Of a stretch of 64,000 nucleotides of DNA, positions 50,318-59,355 are shown piece after piece (the first letter of the stretch is position 1; each line of letters begins with the position of its first letter). A model generated the notes under the pieces. It was not told where the DNA came from. It saw nothing but the letters and a program-made list of their open reading frames with translations, and searched no databases. Both the position numbers and the translations under genes were made by a program. Source of the DNA: DASUZB01 sp035535495 (GTDB taxonomy: Bacteria > Actinomycetota > CALGFH01); contig DATLQA010000233.1 in assembly GCA_035535495.1 (NCBI GenBank), positions 19,852 through 83,851 of the forward strand, given 5' to 3'.

Positions 50318-51364
50318 GTGGACATCGACCGGTACATCGCCGGCAACACGCCGGCGTGGAACCGCCTGGCGGAGCTGACCAGCCGGGCCCAGCGCGGGGT
50401 CGGCCGGCTGCCAGCCGCCGAGCTGGCCGAGCTGGTCCGGCTCTACCAGCGGGTCGCCGGCCACCTCTCCTACGCCCAAACCTACTACCGCGATCCGGCC
50501 CTCGTCGCCAGGCTGTCCAGCCTGGTCGCGCGGGCGGCGGCGGTGGTCTACGGCACCAGGCCGCGCACCCCGCGGGTGCTCGGCCGCTTCTTCACCACCA
50601 CCTTCCCGGCCGCGGTCTGGCACGCGCGCTGGTTCGTGCTCGCCTCCACGCTGCTCTCCCTGATCCCCGCGCTGGTCCTCGGGATCTGGATCGCCAATTC
50701 GACCGCGGCCCTGGAGGCCCTCGGCCCGCCCGCCGTCCGCGAGGCCTACGTCTCTTCCGACTTCGAGTCCTACTACTCCTCGGCGCCGGCCGCCCAGTTC
50801 GCCTCCCAGGTCTTCGCCAACAACGTGCAGGTCGCCTTCCAGGCCTTCGCGCTCGGCATCCTGCTCTGCGTCGGCAGCGCCTACGTGCTGGTGACCAACG
50901 GCGCCATGCTCGGCCTGGCCGCCGGCCTGTTCGCCGCGGTCGGCCAGCAGCCCAAGTTCTGGGGGCTGATCCTGCCCCACGGCATGCTGGAGCTGACCGC
51001 GGTGTTCGTGGCCGGCGCCTCCGGGCTCCGCCTCGGCTGGACGGTGATCGACCCGGGTGACCGGCCCCGAGGCGAAGCCCTCGCCGAGGAAGGCCGGCGC
51101 GCGGTGGTGATCGTGCTCGGCCTGATCCTCACCTTCTTCGTCGCCGGCACGATCGAGGGGTTCGTCACCGGCCGGCCCTGGCCGACCGTGCTGCGGGTCG
51201 GCATCGGCGCGGTGGCCGAGGCCGCCTTCCTCGGCTACATCTGGGTGCTCGGCCGTGCCGCCGCCCGCCGAGGCCTGACCGGCGCCCTCGGCGAGGAGGA
51301 CGAGGGCAGCTGGCTGATCCGCGGTGAGGTTTCTCCCAGCCGGGGCTACCGCTCCGCTACTTGA
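50318..51364 (+). CDS. Stage II sporulation protein M (SpoIIM/DUF95) family membrane protein
   Basis: A 348-residue membrane protein with an N-terminal soluble helical part (DIDRYIAGNTPAWNRLAELT) and about five helices. It shows FASQVFANNVQVAFQAFALG, the N-N-x-x-V-A-F motif of the family, and PHGMLELTAVFVAGASGLRL. SpoIIM of endospore formers works with SpoIID and SpoIIP in engulfment; actinobacterial members occur with RDD, MoxR and DUF58 genes and are probably not sporulation-specific. The GTG start is set by the TACAAT box. Its last codons (SRGYRSAT) lie in a hairpin repeat that recurs in the DUF58 gene. Confidence 0.87.
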   Translation: MDIDRYIAGNTPAWNRLAELTSRAQRGVGRLPAAELAELVRLYQRVAGHLSYAQTYYRDPALVARLSSLVARAAAVVYGTRPRTPRVLGRFFTTTFPAAVWHARWFVLASTLLSLIPALVLGIWIANSTAALEALGPPAVREAYVSSDFESYYSSAPAAQFASQVFANNVQVAFQAFALGILLCVGSAYVLVTNGAMLGLAAGLFAAVGQQPKFWGLILPHGMLELTAVFVAGASGLRLGWTVIDPGDRPRGEALAEEGRRAVVIVLGLILTFFVAGTIEGFVTGRPWPTVLRVGIGAVAEAAFLGYIWVLGRAAARRGLTGALGEEDEGSWLIRGEVSPSRGYRSAT

Positions 51365-51371
51365 GCCCCGG
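51340..51371. repeat. Hairpin repeat, copy 1
   Basis: CCGGGGCT and AGCCCCGG form an 8-base stem around a 16-base loop (ACCGCTCCGCTACTTG), followed by ACCCC. The loop and flank recur at 52710-52745 with only two loop differences. It overlaps the end of the SpoIIM-like gene. Confidence 0.65.
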
Positions 51372-51375
51372 ACCC

Positions 51376-52754
51376 CTAGAGCCGGCCGGTCGCCTTGACC
51401 CGCAGGTAGGCGTCGGCCAGCTCGGGGGCGAGCCGGCCGGGGCCGGCGTCGACCACCACCGCGCCGAGCCCGCGGAGGCGGGCGACGGTGCGCCGCCGCG
51501 CCTCCAGGGTGGCGGTGGCGGCGGCCTTGCGATAGGCGGCGCCGGCCTCCGCCGGGGTCGAGCGCGCCCAGGTGGTGATCTCAGGGTCGGTCACGCTGGC
51601 CACCACCACCAGGTGGCTGCGGGCGATCAGGGGGAGGGCGGGCAGCAGCGTCTCGGTCACCGCCTGCTCGGCCAGCTCGGTGAAGACCACCAGCATGGCC
51701 CGGCGCCGGAACCGGACCAGGGTCTCGGCGAACGCGCCACGATAGTCGCTCTCCACCAGCTTCGGCTCCAACTGGTACATCGCCTCGGTGACCCGGGAGA
51801 GCTGGTCGCGGCTGTGCCCAGGGTTGACCGCCGCCCGCACCTCGCTGTCGAACGCCACCAGCCCGGCCCGGTCGCCCAGCCGGGTCGCGACCGCGGTGAG
51901 CATCATCACCGCGTCCATGGCGTGGTCGAGGCGGGGCACCTCCTCGACCCGCCCGGCCATGGTCCGGCCGGCGTCCAGCAGCAGCAGCACCGTCTGGTTG
52001 CGCTCCGCCCGGTAGGTCCTGACGATCGCCTTGCCGGCGCGGGCGGTGGCCGCCCAGTCCATGCGCCGGAACTCGTCGTCCACGCTGTACTCGCGGAGCG
52101 AGTCGAACTCGGTGCCGCCGCCGCGCCCCTGCGCCGAGCGGAGCCCGACCTCGAGGATGCGGGCCTTGTTGATGCGCAGCTCCGCCTCGTCGCGGGACTT
52201 GAACGGCGGGTACACGCGGAGGGTGCCAGGCAGCTCGCGGCGGCCCTGGCGGGCCGCCAGGCCGAGCGGGCCCTGGGCCCGCAGGGTCAGCTCGGTGGGG
52301 GTGAAGCGGCCGCGGCGGGTCGGGCGGATCGCGGTCGCCGCCGCCGCCCGGCCGTGGGCGGGGACGACCAGCCGCGCCCGCCTGGTGGTGGCCGCCAGCG
52401 ACGGCGCCAGCTCGTCGGCGAGCCGCACGCGCACCGCCCGCCCCGACCGGCGGCCCTGCCGGTTGGCCACCCGCCAGACCACCCGGCCCTCGCCGCCGAG
52501 CGGGACGATCCCAGGCAGCTCCCGCTCAACCTCGAGATCCTCCGGCTTGGTGGCCAGCAGCCAGTCGGCCACCGCGACGGCCAGCAGCAGCCCGTCGACC
52601 AGCACCAGCCCGAACGGCGGGCGGAGCGGCAGGGTCAGCACCGCCAGCGAGCAGACCGCCGCCAGCACGGCCAGCCGCCAGGTCGGCACCGGCAGAAGGC
52701 CCCTTGTTCCCGGGGGGCTACCGCTTCGCTCCTTGAGCCCCCCGGACCCCCCGC

Positions 52755-52758
<4 letters not shown>
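51376..52758 (-). CDS. DUF58 domain protein
   Basis: A 460-residue protein with two N-terminal helices (LAVLAAVCSLAVLTLPL and FGLVLVDGLLLAVAVADWLL) and a cytoplasmic beta region. The DUF58 block is EFDSLREYSVDDEFRRMDWA followed by TARAGKAIVRTYRAERNQTV, leading into a von Willebrand A-like fold (LLLLDAGRTMAGR in place of a MIDAS motif). DUF58 proteins work with MoxR ATPases, whose gene overlaps this one by ATGA. The first residues (GGLKERSGSPPGT) are encoded by a hairpin repeat and are probably not functional sequence. Confidence 0.88.
52710..52745. repeat. Hairpin repeat, copy 2
   Basis: CCGGGGGGCT and AGCCCCCCGG form a 10-base stem around the 16-base loop ACCGCTTCGCTCCTTG, again followed by ACCCC. 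Compared with copy 1 both stem arms are longer by two G:C pairs, so pairing is conserved. It lies in the 5' end of the DUF58 gene. Confidence 0.65.
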
Positions 52759-53691
<933 letters not shown>

Positions 53692-53702
<11 letters not shown>

Positions 53703-54789
53703 TGGTGACCTCCCGGCGGACGGCGTCGACGGTGTGGGCGAGCGCGACGAGCTCGGCCTCGTCGCGCGGGGTGGCCGGTGCGAGCGCGGCCAGCGCGCGC
53801 TCGACCGGGATGCCGGTGCGGGCCGCGGCCGCCTCGGCCACCCGCTGGGGTGGGGTGGCGGCGGGCAGGCCGAGGCGCTCGGCCAGGACGCGGCGCAGGT
53901 CGTCGGCGAGCAGGCCGGCTGCCTGGTCGCGGCCGCGGGCCCGCTGCAGCAGGTTGCCGACGGCCACCACCAGCTCGGAGCCTTCGAGCTGGACGGGCTG
54001 CGGCTCGCGCACCGGACGGCCGAGGCGGCGCGCCCGCCACATGGCGAGCACCACGAACGCGACCACCAGTTGCCAGCCGAACAGCTTGACCCGGGGGGCG
54101 ATCAGGTCGGTGAGGCCGCGCGCGCCGCCGCCTGGTGGCGGCGGCCGCAGCACCACCACCCGCGTGCCCGCCGACGGCGCCAGCAGGCTGGCGGCCAGCA
54201 CCGCGTTGTCGGCCTTGCCGAGTTCGCGGTTGACCAGCGCGCTGGCCCCGCCGAGACGGACCAGGGTGCCGCCACCGAGCGGCTGGGCGACCAGCCAGGA
54301 GCCCTCGCCCCGGCTGAAGCAGCCCTGGCTGCCCGGCGGCGGCTCGAACAGCACGCCACCCGGGGCCGACACCCGCCCCACGTCGCGCAGGGCGGGCAGG
54401 TCGCAGCGGCGCTGCAACTGGACGTCGACCAGCCCGAAGGTGGCGGTGCCGGCCGTGTCGAGGTCGGACACCGAGGAGCTCGGGTCGGCCACCACCAGGG
54501 TGCCGCCCTGGCGCACCCAGCCGAGCAGCACCTCCCGATCAGGGGTTTCGAGGGCGTCGACCAGCAGCAGGGCGGTCCCGTCCGTTCCTGGCGGTGGCGC
54601 CTGGCCGACGGAGACGTCGGCGCCCAGCTCCCGCAAGACCTCGACCAGGGCCTTGGTGCCGAGCGGGCCGGGGGAGTCAGGGTCGAGCGGGGCGCCCTCC
54701 CCGGGCTGCCGCCCGCCGATCAGCGCGGCCGCCACCAGCCCGGCGGCCACCAGCAGCCAGGGCAGCACCCGCCGCAACCGCCCGCTCAC
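53692..54789 (-). CDS. DUF4350 membrane protein
   Basis: A 365-residue protein. An N-terminal helix (LPWLLVAAGLVAAALIGG) precedes an extracytoplasmic or cytoplasmic DUF4350 domain of class I glutamine-amidotransferase-like fold: GPLGTKALVEVLRELGADVS, DGTALLLVDALETPDREVL and WVRQGGTLVVADPSS. A second helix (FGWQLVVAFVVLAMWRARRL) leads to a helical C-terminal region. No catalytic triad is evident. The GTG is coupled to the DUF4129 gene (GTGA). Confidence 0.85.
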
Positions 54790-55727
54790 GCCGGCACCCT
54801 GGTCAGGACCTGGTCGGACAGCGTCCGCAGGCGGGCGGCGTCGTCCGGGCCTGTTGGCCAGCGCGCGTACCAGGCAAGCTCGAACAGCTCGGTCGCGTCG
54901 CCGAACTCGGCGGCGGCGGTCGGGACGTTCCGGCGCACCTCGCCGCGGTACTCGCCGGCGGTCCGGCCGGGGATCTCGTCGACCAGGCCGCGGGCGGCCA
55001 GGTCGGCCACGAGCGCCCGGTAGCGGCTGCGTACCGCCTGGCGCCATTCGCCGGCCCGCTCGTGCGCCTCGGCTTCGGCGCGCCAGTCGGCCCCGGACCG
55101 GCGCGGCACCGCCGGCAGGGCGGCGGCCATCGCCGGGTCCCTGGTGATCCCGCGCGAGAACCGGACGATCAGCAGGAAGACGGCGGCCATGATGAGCAGG
55201 ACCACCACCAGGCCCACGATCGACCCGGCCCCACCCGAAGCGAGCAGGCCGAGCAGGATGCCGAGCTGCTCCATCAACCAGTCCCAGGCGATCTGGACGG
55301 GGGAGCGCTGGGCCGGCTGGAACTCGGGCCGCCGCAGCACCCGCCGCGTGGTCTCGCGCACCTCGCCCGGGTCGTGCTCAGGCACCGGCAGGTCCACCCG
55401 CTGCTGCGCCGCGGCCCGCTTGGCCGCGCTGGCCGCAGCCGGCGAGGTCTGCCCAGCCGCCGCTGGCGCCGCGCCCGGCGTCACCGGGGTCGGGCCAAGC
55501 GCCAGAGAGGCAGCGCCCGGCACCACCGGGGTTGGGCCCAGCGCCACCGGGGTTGGGCCGCCTGGCGCGGCCGCCTGGACGCCGGAGCGGCCGGCCGCGG
55601 CAGCGCCGGTCCCTACGACCGCGGCGATCCTTGCCGAGGCGGTGGTGTCCCAGGCTCCGGCGGCACCGCCAGGCACGCCGGCGAGCAGCGCGAGCAGCAA
55701 GGCGGCGGCGGCCGGGCGGGTGGGCAC
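54786..55727 (-). CDS. DUF4129 membrane protein with signal peptide and heptapeptide repeat
   Basis: A 313-residue protein. A signal peptide (RPAAAALLLALLAGVPGGAA) is followed by a low-complexity region holding a seven-residue repeat (GPTPVAL, GPTPVVP, GAASLAL, GPTPVTP). After a helix (GSIVGLVVVLLIMAAVFLLI) comes the cytoplasmic DUF4129 domain: GEWRQAVRSRYRALVADLAA, PGRTAGEYRGEVRR and ELFELAWYARWP. DUF4129 is sometimes found on protein-glutamine gamma-glutamyltransferase-like proteins; here it stands alone. The GTG start lies 4 bases after the preceding stop. Confidence 0.83.
   Translation of the reverse strand: MPTRPAAAALLLALLAGVPGGAAGAWDTTASARIAAVVGTGAAAAGRSGVQAAAPGGPTPVALGPTPVVPGAASLALGPTPVTPGAAPAAAGQTSPAAASAAKRAAAQQRVDLPVPEHDPGEVRETTRRVLRRPEFQPAQRSPVQIAWDWLMEQLGILLGLLASGGAGSIVGLVVVLLIMAAVFLLIVRFSRGITRDPAMAAALPAVPRRSGADWRAEAEAHERAGEWRQAVRSRYRALVADLAARGLVDEIPGRTAGEYRGEVRRNVPTAAAEFGDATELFELAWYARWPTGPDDAARLRTLSDQVLTRVPA
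55480..55565. repeat. 21-bp period repeat in the DUF4129 gene
   Basis: CACCGGGGTYGGGCC recurs at 55482, 55524 and 55545, a 21-base period with one diverged unit. It encodes the GPTPV-x-x heptapeptides. Confidence 0.6.
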
Positions 55728-55731
55728 CGGA

Positions 55732-56853
55732 CTAGAACGCGGGCCCGGCGGCACGGCTCGGGCTGGCCGCGCTCAGCTGCAGGTCGAGGCCTTCCCGACG
55801 GATGCGGGCGTCGATGTACAGCAGCGTGGCGACCAGGGCGATGAACGGCATCGTGATCAGCGAGGGCAGCAGGGTGCCCATCGCCAGCAGCGGCCAGGCC
55901 GTGCCCAGTCCGATGAGCTGCGCGGGCAGCTGGAACACCCAGCCGAGGGCGCTGTTGACGAAGTAGGCGATCAGGCCGGCGAGCAGGCTGATCCCCAGGA
56001 CCGGCCAGAACCGGGGCCCGACCAGGTTGACCGAGCGGCCCATGGCGTTGATCGGGCCGAGCCGCTCGATGCTGAACGCCGGCGCCGTCAGGACGAAGAA
56101 GGTCATCGCGATCAGCGCCGGCAGCAGGCAGAACACGGCCCCGACCAGCTCGAGCAGGTGGATGCAGACGAACGCGATCAGCGCCAGGTGCAGCCGCCGC
56201 AGGACACTGGTGATCGCCTGCCCGGCGGTGACCTGCCTGCCGACGTAGGAGGCCATCACCACCGGCGCCAGGGCGCAGCCGACCAGGAACGGGACCAGGT
56301 ACTGGCGCAGCAGGCCCTCGATCAGGATCACCCCGCCCAGCTCACCGAGGGAGTTGAACGGCAGCGGGTTGGTCTCCTCGACCAGCGAGGGATCCTGGAA
56401 GAACCGCAGCAGCCCGACACCGCCGAGGACGTTGCGCTGCAGGTAGGCGGAGATGAGGTCGAGCGGCAACTGGAACGCCGCGGTGACCAGCACGGCCACC
56501 ACCAGGTTGGCCTTCAGCACCTTGAAGGCGCCGTCCAGGATGTCGCTGAGCGTCATCGGGTGCAGCGGCAGCGGGCCGGTGCGCTGGTCGCCACCCTTCG
56601 GCAGATCGAGCGGCTGCTGATAACCGGGCTCACCCCACCCGGGGCCCTGCATGGTGGCAGGCTGCTGCCCCCACCCGGCCGGCTGCTGCCAGCCGCCAGG
56701 CTCCTGACCGCCCCCTGGTTGCTGCCAGCCGGGCTCGGGCGGGCTCGGCTGCCAGGGCTGCCCGCCCTGGGACCCGGGCTCGTCCGGTCCGGCGCCGCCC
56801 TGCTGCCCTGGCGGCGGCTCGTTCGGCCCCCACGATGGTGGTTGGCTGCTCAC
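55732..56853 (-). CDS. Multi-pass membrane protein with Gln/Pro/Trp-rich head
   Basis: A 373-residue protein. The first 95 residues are Gln/Gly/Pro/Trp-rich (PGWQQPGGGQEPGGWQQPAG). A conserved LHPMTLSDILDGAFKVLKAN precedes about six helices, a build similar to membrane domains annotated as glycerophosphodiester phosphodiesterase-like or DUF7544/DUF7847 type in actinobacteria. There is no catalytic motif. The GTG start follows AAAGGGA. It heads the convergent-to-mtrA operon reading through DUF4129, DUF4350, MoxR and DUF58, and is divergent from mtrA. Role unknown, probably envelope-related. Confidence 0.78.
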   Translation of the reverse strand: MSSQPPSWGPNEPPPGQQGGAGPDEPGSQGGQPWQPSPPEPGWQQPGGGQEPGGWQQPAGWGQQPATMQGPGWGEPGYQQPLDLPKGGDQRTGPLPLHPMTLSDILDGAFKVLKANLVVAVLVTAAFQLPLDLISAYLQRNVLGGVGLLRFFQDPSLVEETNPLPFNSLGELGGVILIEGLLRQYLVPFLVGCALAPVVMASYVGRQVTAGQAITSVLRRLHLALIAFVCIHLLELVGAVFCLLPALIAMTFFVLTAPAFSIERLGPINAMGRSVNLVGPRFWPVLGISLLAGLIAYFVNSALGWVFQLPAQLIGLGTAWPLLAMGTLLPSLITMPFIALVATLLYIDARIRREGLDLQLSAASPSRAAGPAF

Positions 56854-57059
56854 GATGTCCCTTTCGACCTCGCGTATGGTCGTCTTCGCCGGCTCGGCGC
56901 CGATTGCGCTCGGCCTTCCGCCCGCGCATTGTCTGCATGGCACCCGAACTGGTCAACGAGGTAGTGGTGGTGGTCAGCGAGGGGCGTGGGGAGGTCTCCC
57001 GATTCGGGCTGCAACGTGACATCCTTGCCCGGTTGAAACGAGGGAGCGAGGTGATCGGC

Positions 57060-57779
57060 TTGAAAGGCAGAGTCTTGGTGGTGGACGACGATCCATCGCT
57101 GGGTGAGATGCTGGGGATCGTCTTGCGGCAGGAAGGCTTCGAGCCGGTGTTCGTGCGCTCAGGCGATCAGGCGATCGCCGCCTTCCATCAGGCGAAACCT
57201 GACCTCGTCCTGCTCGACCTGATGCTCCCGGGCAAGGACGGCCTGGAGATCTGCCGTGAGCTGCGGCTGGAATCCGGCGTCCCGATCGTCATGCTCACCG
57301 CCAAGACCGACACGGTCGACATCGTGCTCGGTCTGGAGTCCGGGGCCGACGACTACATCACCAAGCCGTTCTCCGCCAAGGAGCTGGTCGCGCGGATCCG
57401 CGCCCGGCTGCGGCGGCGCGACACCGAAGGCGCCGAGACGCTCCGCTTCCACGACATGGAAATGGACGTGATGGCCCACCAGGTCACCAAGCGCGCCAAA
57501 CCGGTCAACCTGACACCGCTGGAATTCGAGCTGCTCGCCACCCTCGCCCGCCGGCCGCGCCAGGTGTTCACCCGCGAGGTGCTGCTCGAACAGGTCTGGG
57601 GCTACCGCTACGCCGGCGACACCCGCCTGGTCAACGTCCACGTGCAGCGTCTGCGCGCCAAGATCGAGGACGACCCCGAGAACCCCCGCATCGTCCAGAC
57701 GGTCCGCGGGGTCGGCTACCGCATCGGGCCCGAGGCCGCCACCGGCGAAGTCGGCAAGCCCGACGAGCAGGCTGGGTGA
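57060..57779 (+). CDS. mtrA: Two-component response regulator MtrA
   Basis: A 239-residue OmpR/PhoB-type regulator. The receiver domain has VLVVDDDPSLGEMLGIVLRQ, phospho-acceptor D53 in LVLLDLMLPG, T80 and K102. The winged helix has VNLTPLEFELLATLARRPRQ and VFTREVLLEQVWGYRYAGDT with RLVNVHVQRLRAKIEDDPEN, nearly as in mycobacterial MtrA, an essential regulator of cell division and wall metabolism. The TTG start is chosen because GAGGTGATC, a nine-base match to the anti-Shine-Dalgarno, lies just upstream. The kinase gene follows after 13 bases. Confidence 0.95.
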   Translation: MKGRVLVVDDDPSLGEMLGIVLRQEGFEPVFVRSGDQAIAAFHQAKPDLVLLDLMLPGKDGLEICRELRLESGVPIVMLTAKTDTVDIVLGLESGADDYITKPFSAKELVARIRARLRRRDTEGAETLRFHDMEMDVMAHQVTKRAKPVNLTPLEFELLATLARRPRQVFTREVLLEQVWGYRYAGDTRLVNVHVQRLRAKIEDDPENPRIVQTVRGVGYRIGPEAATGEVGKPDEQAG

Positions 57780-57792
57780 GCAGCTGACCGCC

Positions 57793-59355
57793 TTGACCGT
57801 GCTGGGCCGCTTCGCACCCTCCCGCCTCGACCTACGGGCCAGGGTGGTGCTGTTCACCTCGCTGATCGTGGTGGCCTCGCTGCTCCTGCTCGGCACCGCC
57901 CTGCACGCCCTGCTGGCCAAGTCGCTGTTCACCCAGCAGCTCGACCAGGCCAACGCCGAGGTCGAGCGGCTGCGCGACCAGGCCGCCGCCACCCTCAACG
58001 GCTCCGCCGACATCTCCACCACCCAGGCAAGGCAGCGCGTCTTCGACCAGCTCAGCTCCGGGACCTCCGCTCCCAAGCCCGGCTTCACCGCGATCATCCT
58101 GGTCGGCCCGGAGAACACCCAGCGGTCCGACGACCGCTTCACGCTGGAGTCGATTCCACCCCAGCTCATCAACGCGGTCTTCACCCGCTCGGAGATCGCC
58201 TACGTGTACATGGACGCGCCCCCGGGCAGCGAGTCCCGCCGCACCCTGGTGGTCGGCGCGCCGATCCGCTCGCCGCAGGGCGACTACGAGGCGTACTTCT
58301 TCTACCCGATGCGGTTCCAGGAGCAGACCCTGGGGATGCTCACCAACTTCCTGGTGATCGTCGGCGTCGGGCTGCTGGCCGCGGTCGTCATCATGACCGC
58401 CATCTCCATCGGCCGCGTGCTCAAGCCCATCCAGCGCGCCCGCGACGTGGCCGAGGCGATCGCCTCGGGCAACCTGACCGCCCGCCTGCCAGAGGCAACC
58501 ACCCAGGACGACTTCGGGCGCCTGGCCGAGTCGTTCAACCGCATGACCGAGGCGCTGGCCCAGAAGATCGGCGAGCTCGAGAACGTCTCCAGCCTGCAGG
58601 CCCGCTTCGTCTCCGACGTCAGCCACGAGCTGCGCACCCCGCTGGCCACCGTGCGGATGGCGGCCGACTACATCCACGCCGCCCGCTCCGGCCTGCCACC
58701 CGACGCCCAGCGCGCCGCCGTGCTGCTCGAACGCGAGCTGGAACGCTTCGAGAACCTGCTCGAGGACCTGCTGGAGATCAGCCGCTTCGACGCCGGCGTG
58801 ATCGCCCTCGACCCGGTCGAGGTCGACCTCGCCGCCCTGCTCGACGAGGTGGTCGACGCCCTCGACGCGATCGCCCACGGCCGCCGTGTCAGGGTCACCC
58901 TGCACGTCGACCGCAGCCAGGGACCGCCGCTGGTGGCGGCGGACCCGCGTCGGCTCGACCGGGTCTTCTCCAACCTGGTCAAGAACGCCATCGAGCACAC
59001 CCACGACGGCCACGTCAAGGTCGGCGTGGCCCGACGCGGCACCGACGTGATCGTCAGCGTGGAGGACGAGGGCGAGGGGATCCCCGCCGAGGACCTGCCC
59101 CACATCATCGAGCGCTTCTACCGCGCCGACGTGCACCGGGCCAGGACCCTCGGCGGCACCGGCCTCGGCCTGGCCATCGCCCTCGAGAACGTCAACCTGC
59201 ACAAAGGGTCGGTCACGGTGACCTCCGAGGTCGCCAGGGGCTCGGCCTTCACCGTGGTCCTGCCGGCGATGGAGCCTCCAGGCAAGCCGGCCACGGACGA
59301 CGATGCCGGACCGGCTCCGAGCGGCTCCGAACCGGAGGTGGTGGTGGGTGGCTGA
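57793..59355 (+). CDS. mtrB: Sensor histidine kinase MtrB
   Basis: A 520-residue membrane kinase. Two helices (VVLFTSLIVVASLLLLGTAL and LTNFLVIVGVGLLAAVVIM) flank an external sensor domain of about 150 residues. Then come a HAMP domain (IGRVLKPIQRARDVAEAIAS), HisKA with FVSDVSHELRTPLATVRMAA, and an ATPase domain with VFSNLVKNAIEHTHDG, VEDEGEGIPAEDLPHIIERF and GGTGLGLAIALENVNLHKGS. It phosphorylates MtrA. The TTG start follows the mtrA stop by 13 bases; the gene end overlaps the lpqB start. Confidence 0.94.
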   Translation: MTVLGRFAPSRLDLRARVVLFTSLIVVASLLLLGTALHALLAKSLFTQQLDQANAEVERLRDQAAATLNGSADISTTQARQRVFDQLSSGTSAPKPGFTAIILVGPENTQRSDDRFTLESIPPQLINAVFTRSEIAYVYMDAPPGSESRRTLVVGAPIRSPQGDYEAYFFYPMRFQEQTLGMLTNFLVIVGVGLLAAVVIMTAISIGRVLKPIQRARDVAEAIASGNLTARLPEATTQDDFGRLAESFNRMTEALAQKIGELENVSSLQARFVSDVSHELRTPLATVRMAADYIHAARSGLPPDAQRAAVLLERELERFENLLEDLLEISRFDAGVIALDPVEVDLAALLDEVVDALDAIAHGRRVRVTLHVDRSQGPPLVAADPRRLDRVFSNLVKNAIEHTHDGHVKVGVARRGTDVIVSVEDEGEGIPAEDLPHIIERFYRADVHRARTLGGTGLGLAIALENVNLHKGSVTVTSEVARGSAFTVVLPAMEPPGKPATDDDAGPAPSGSEPEVVVGG

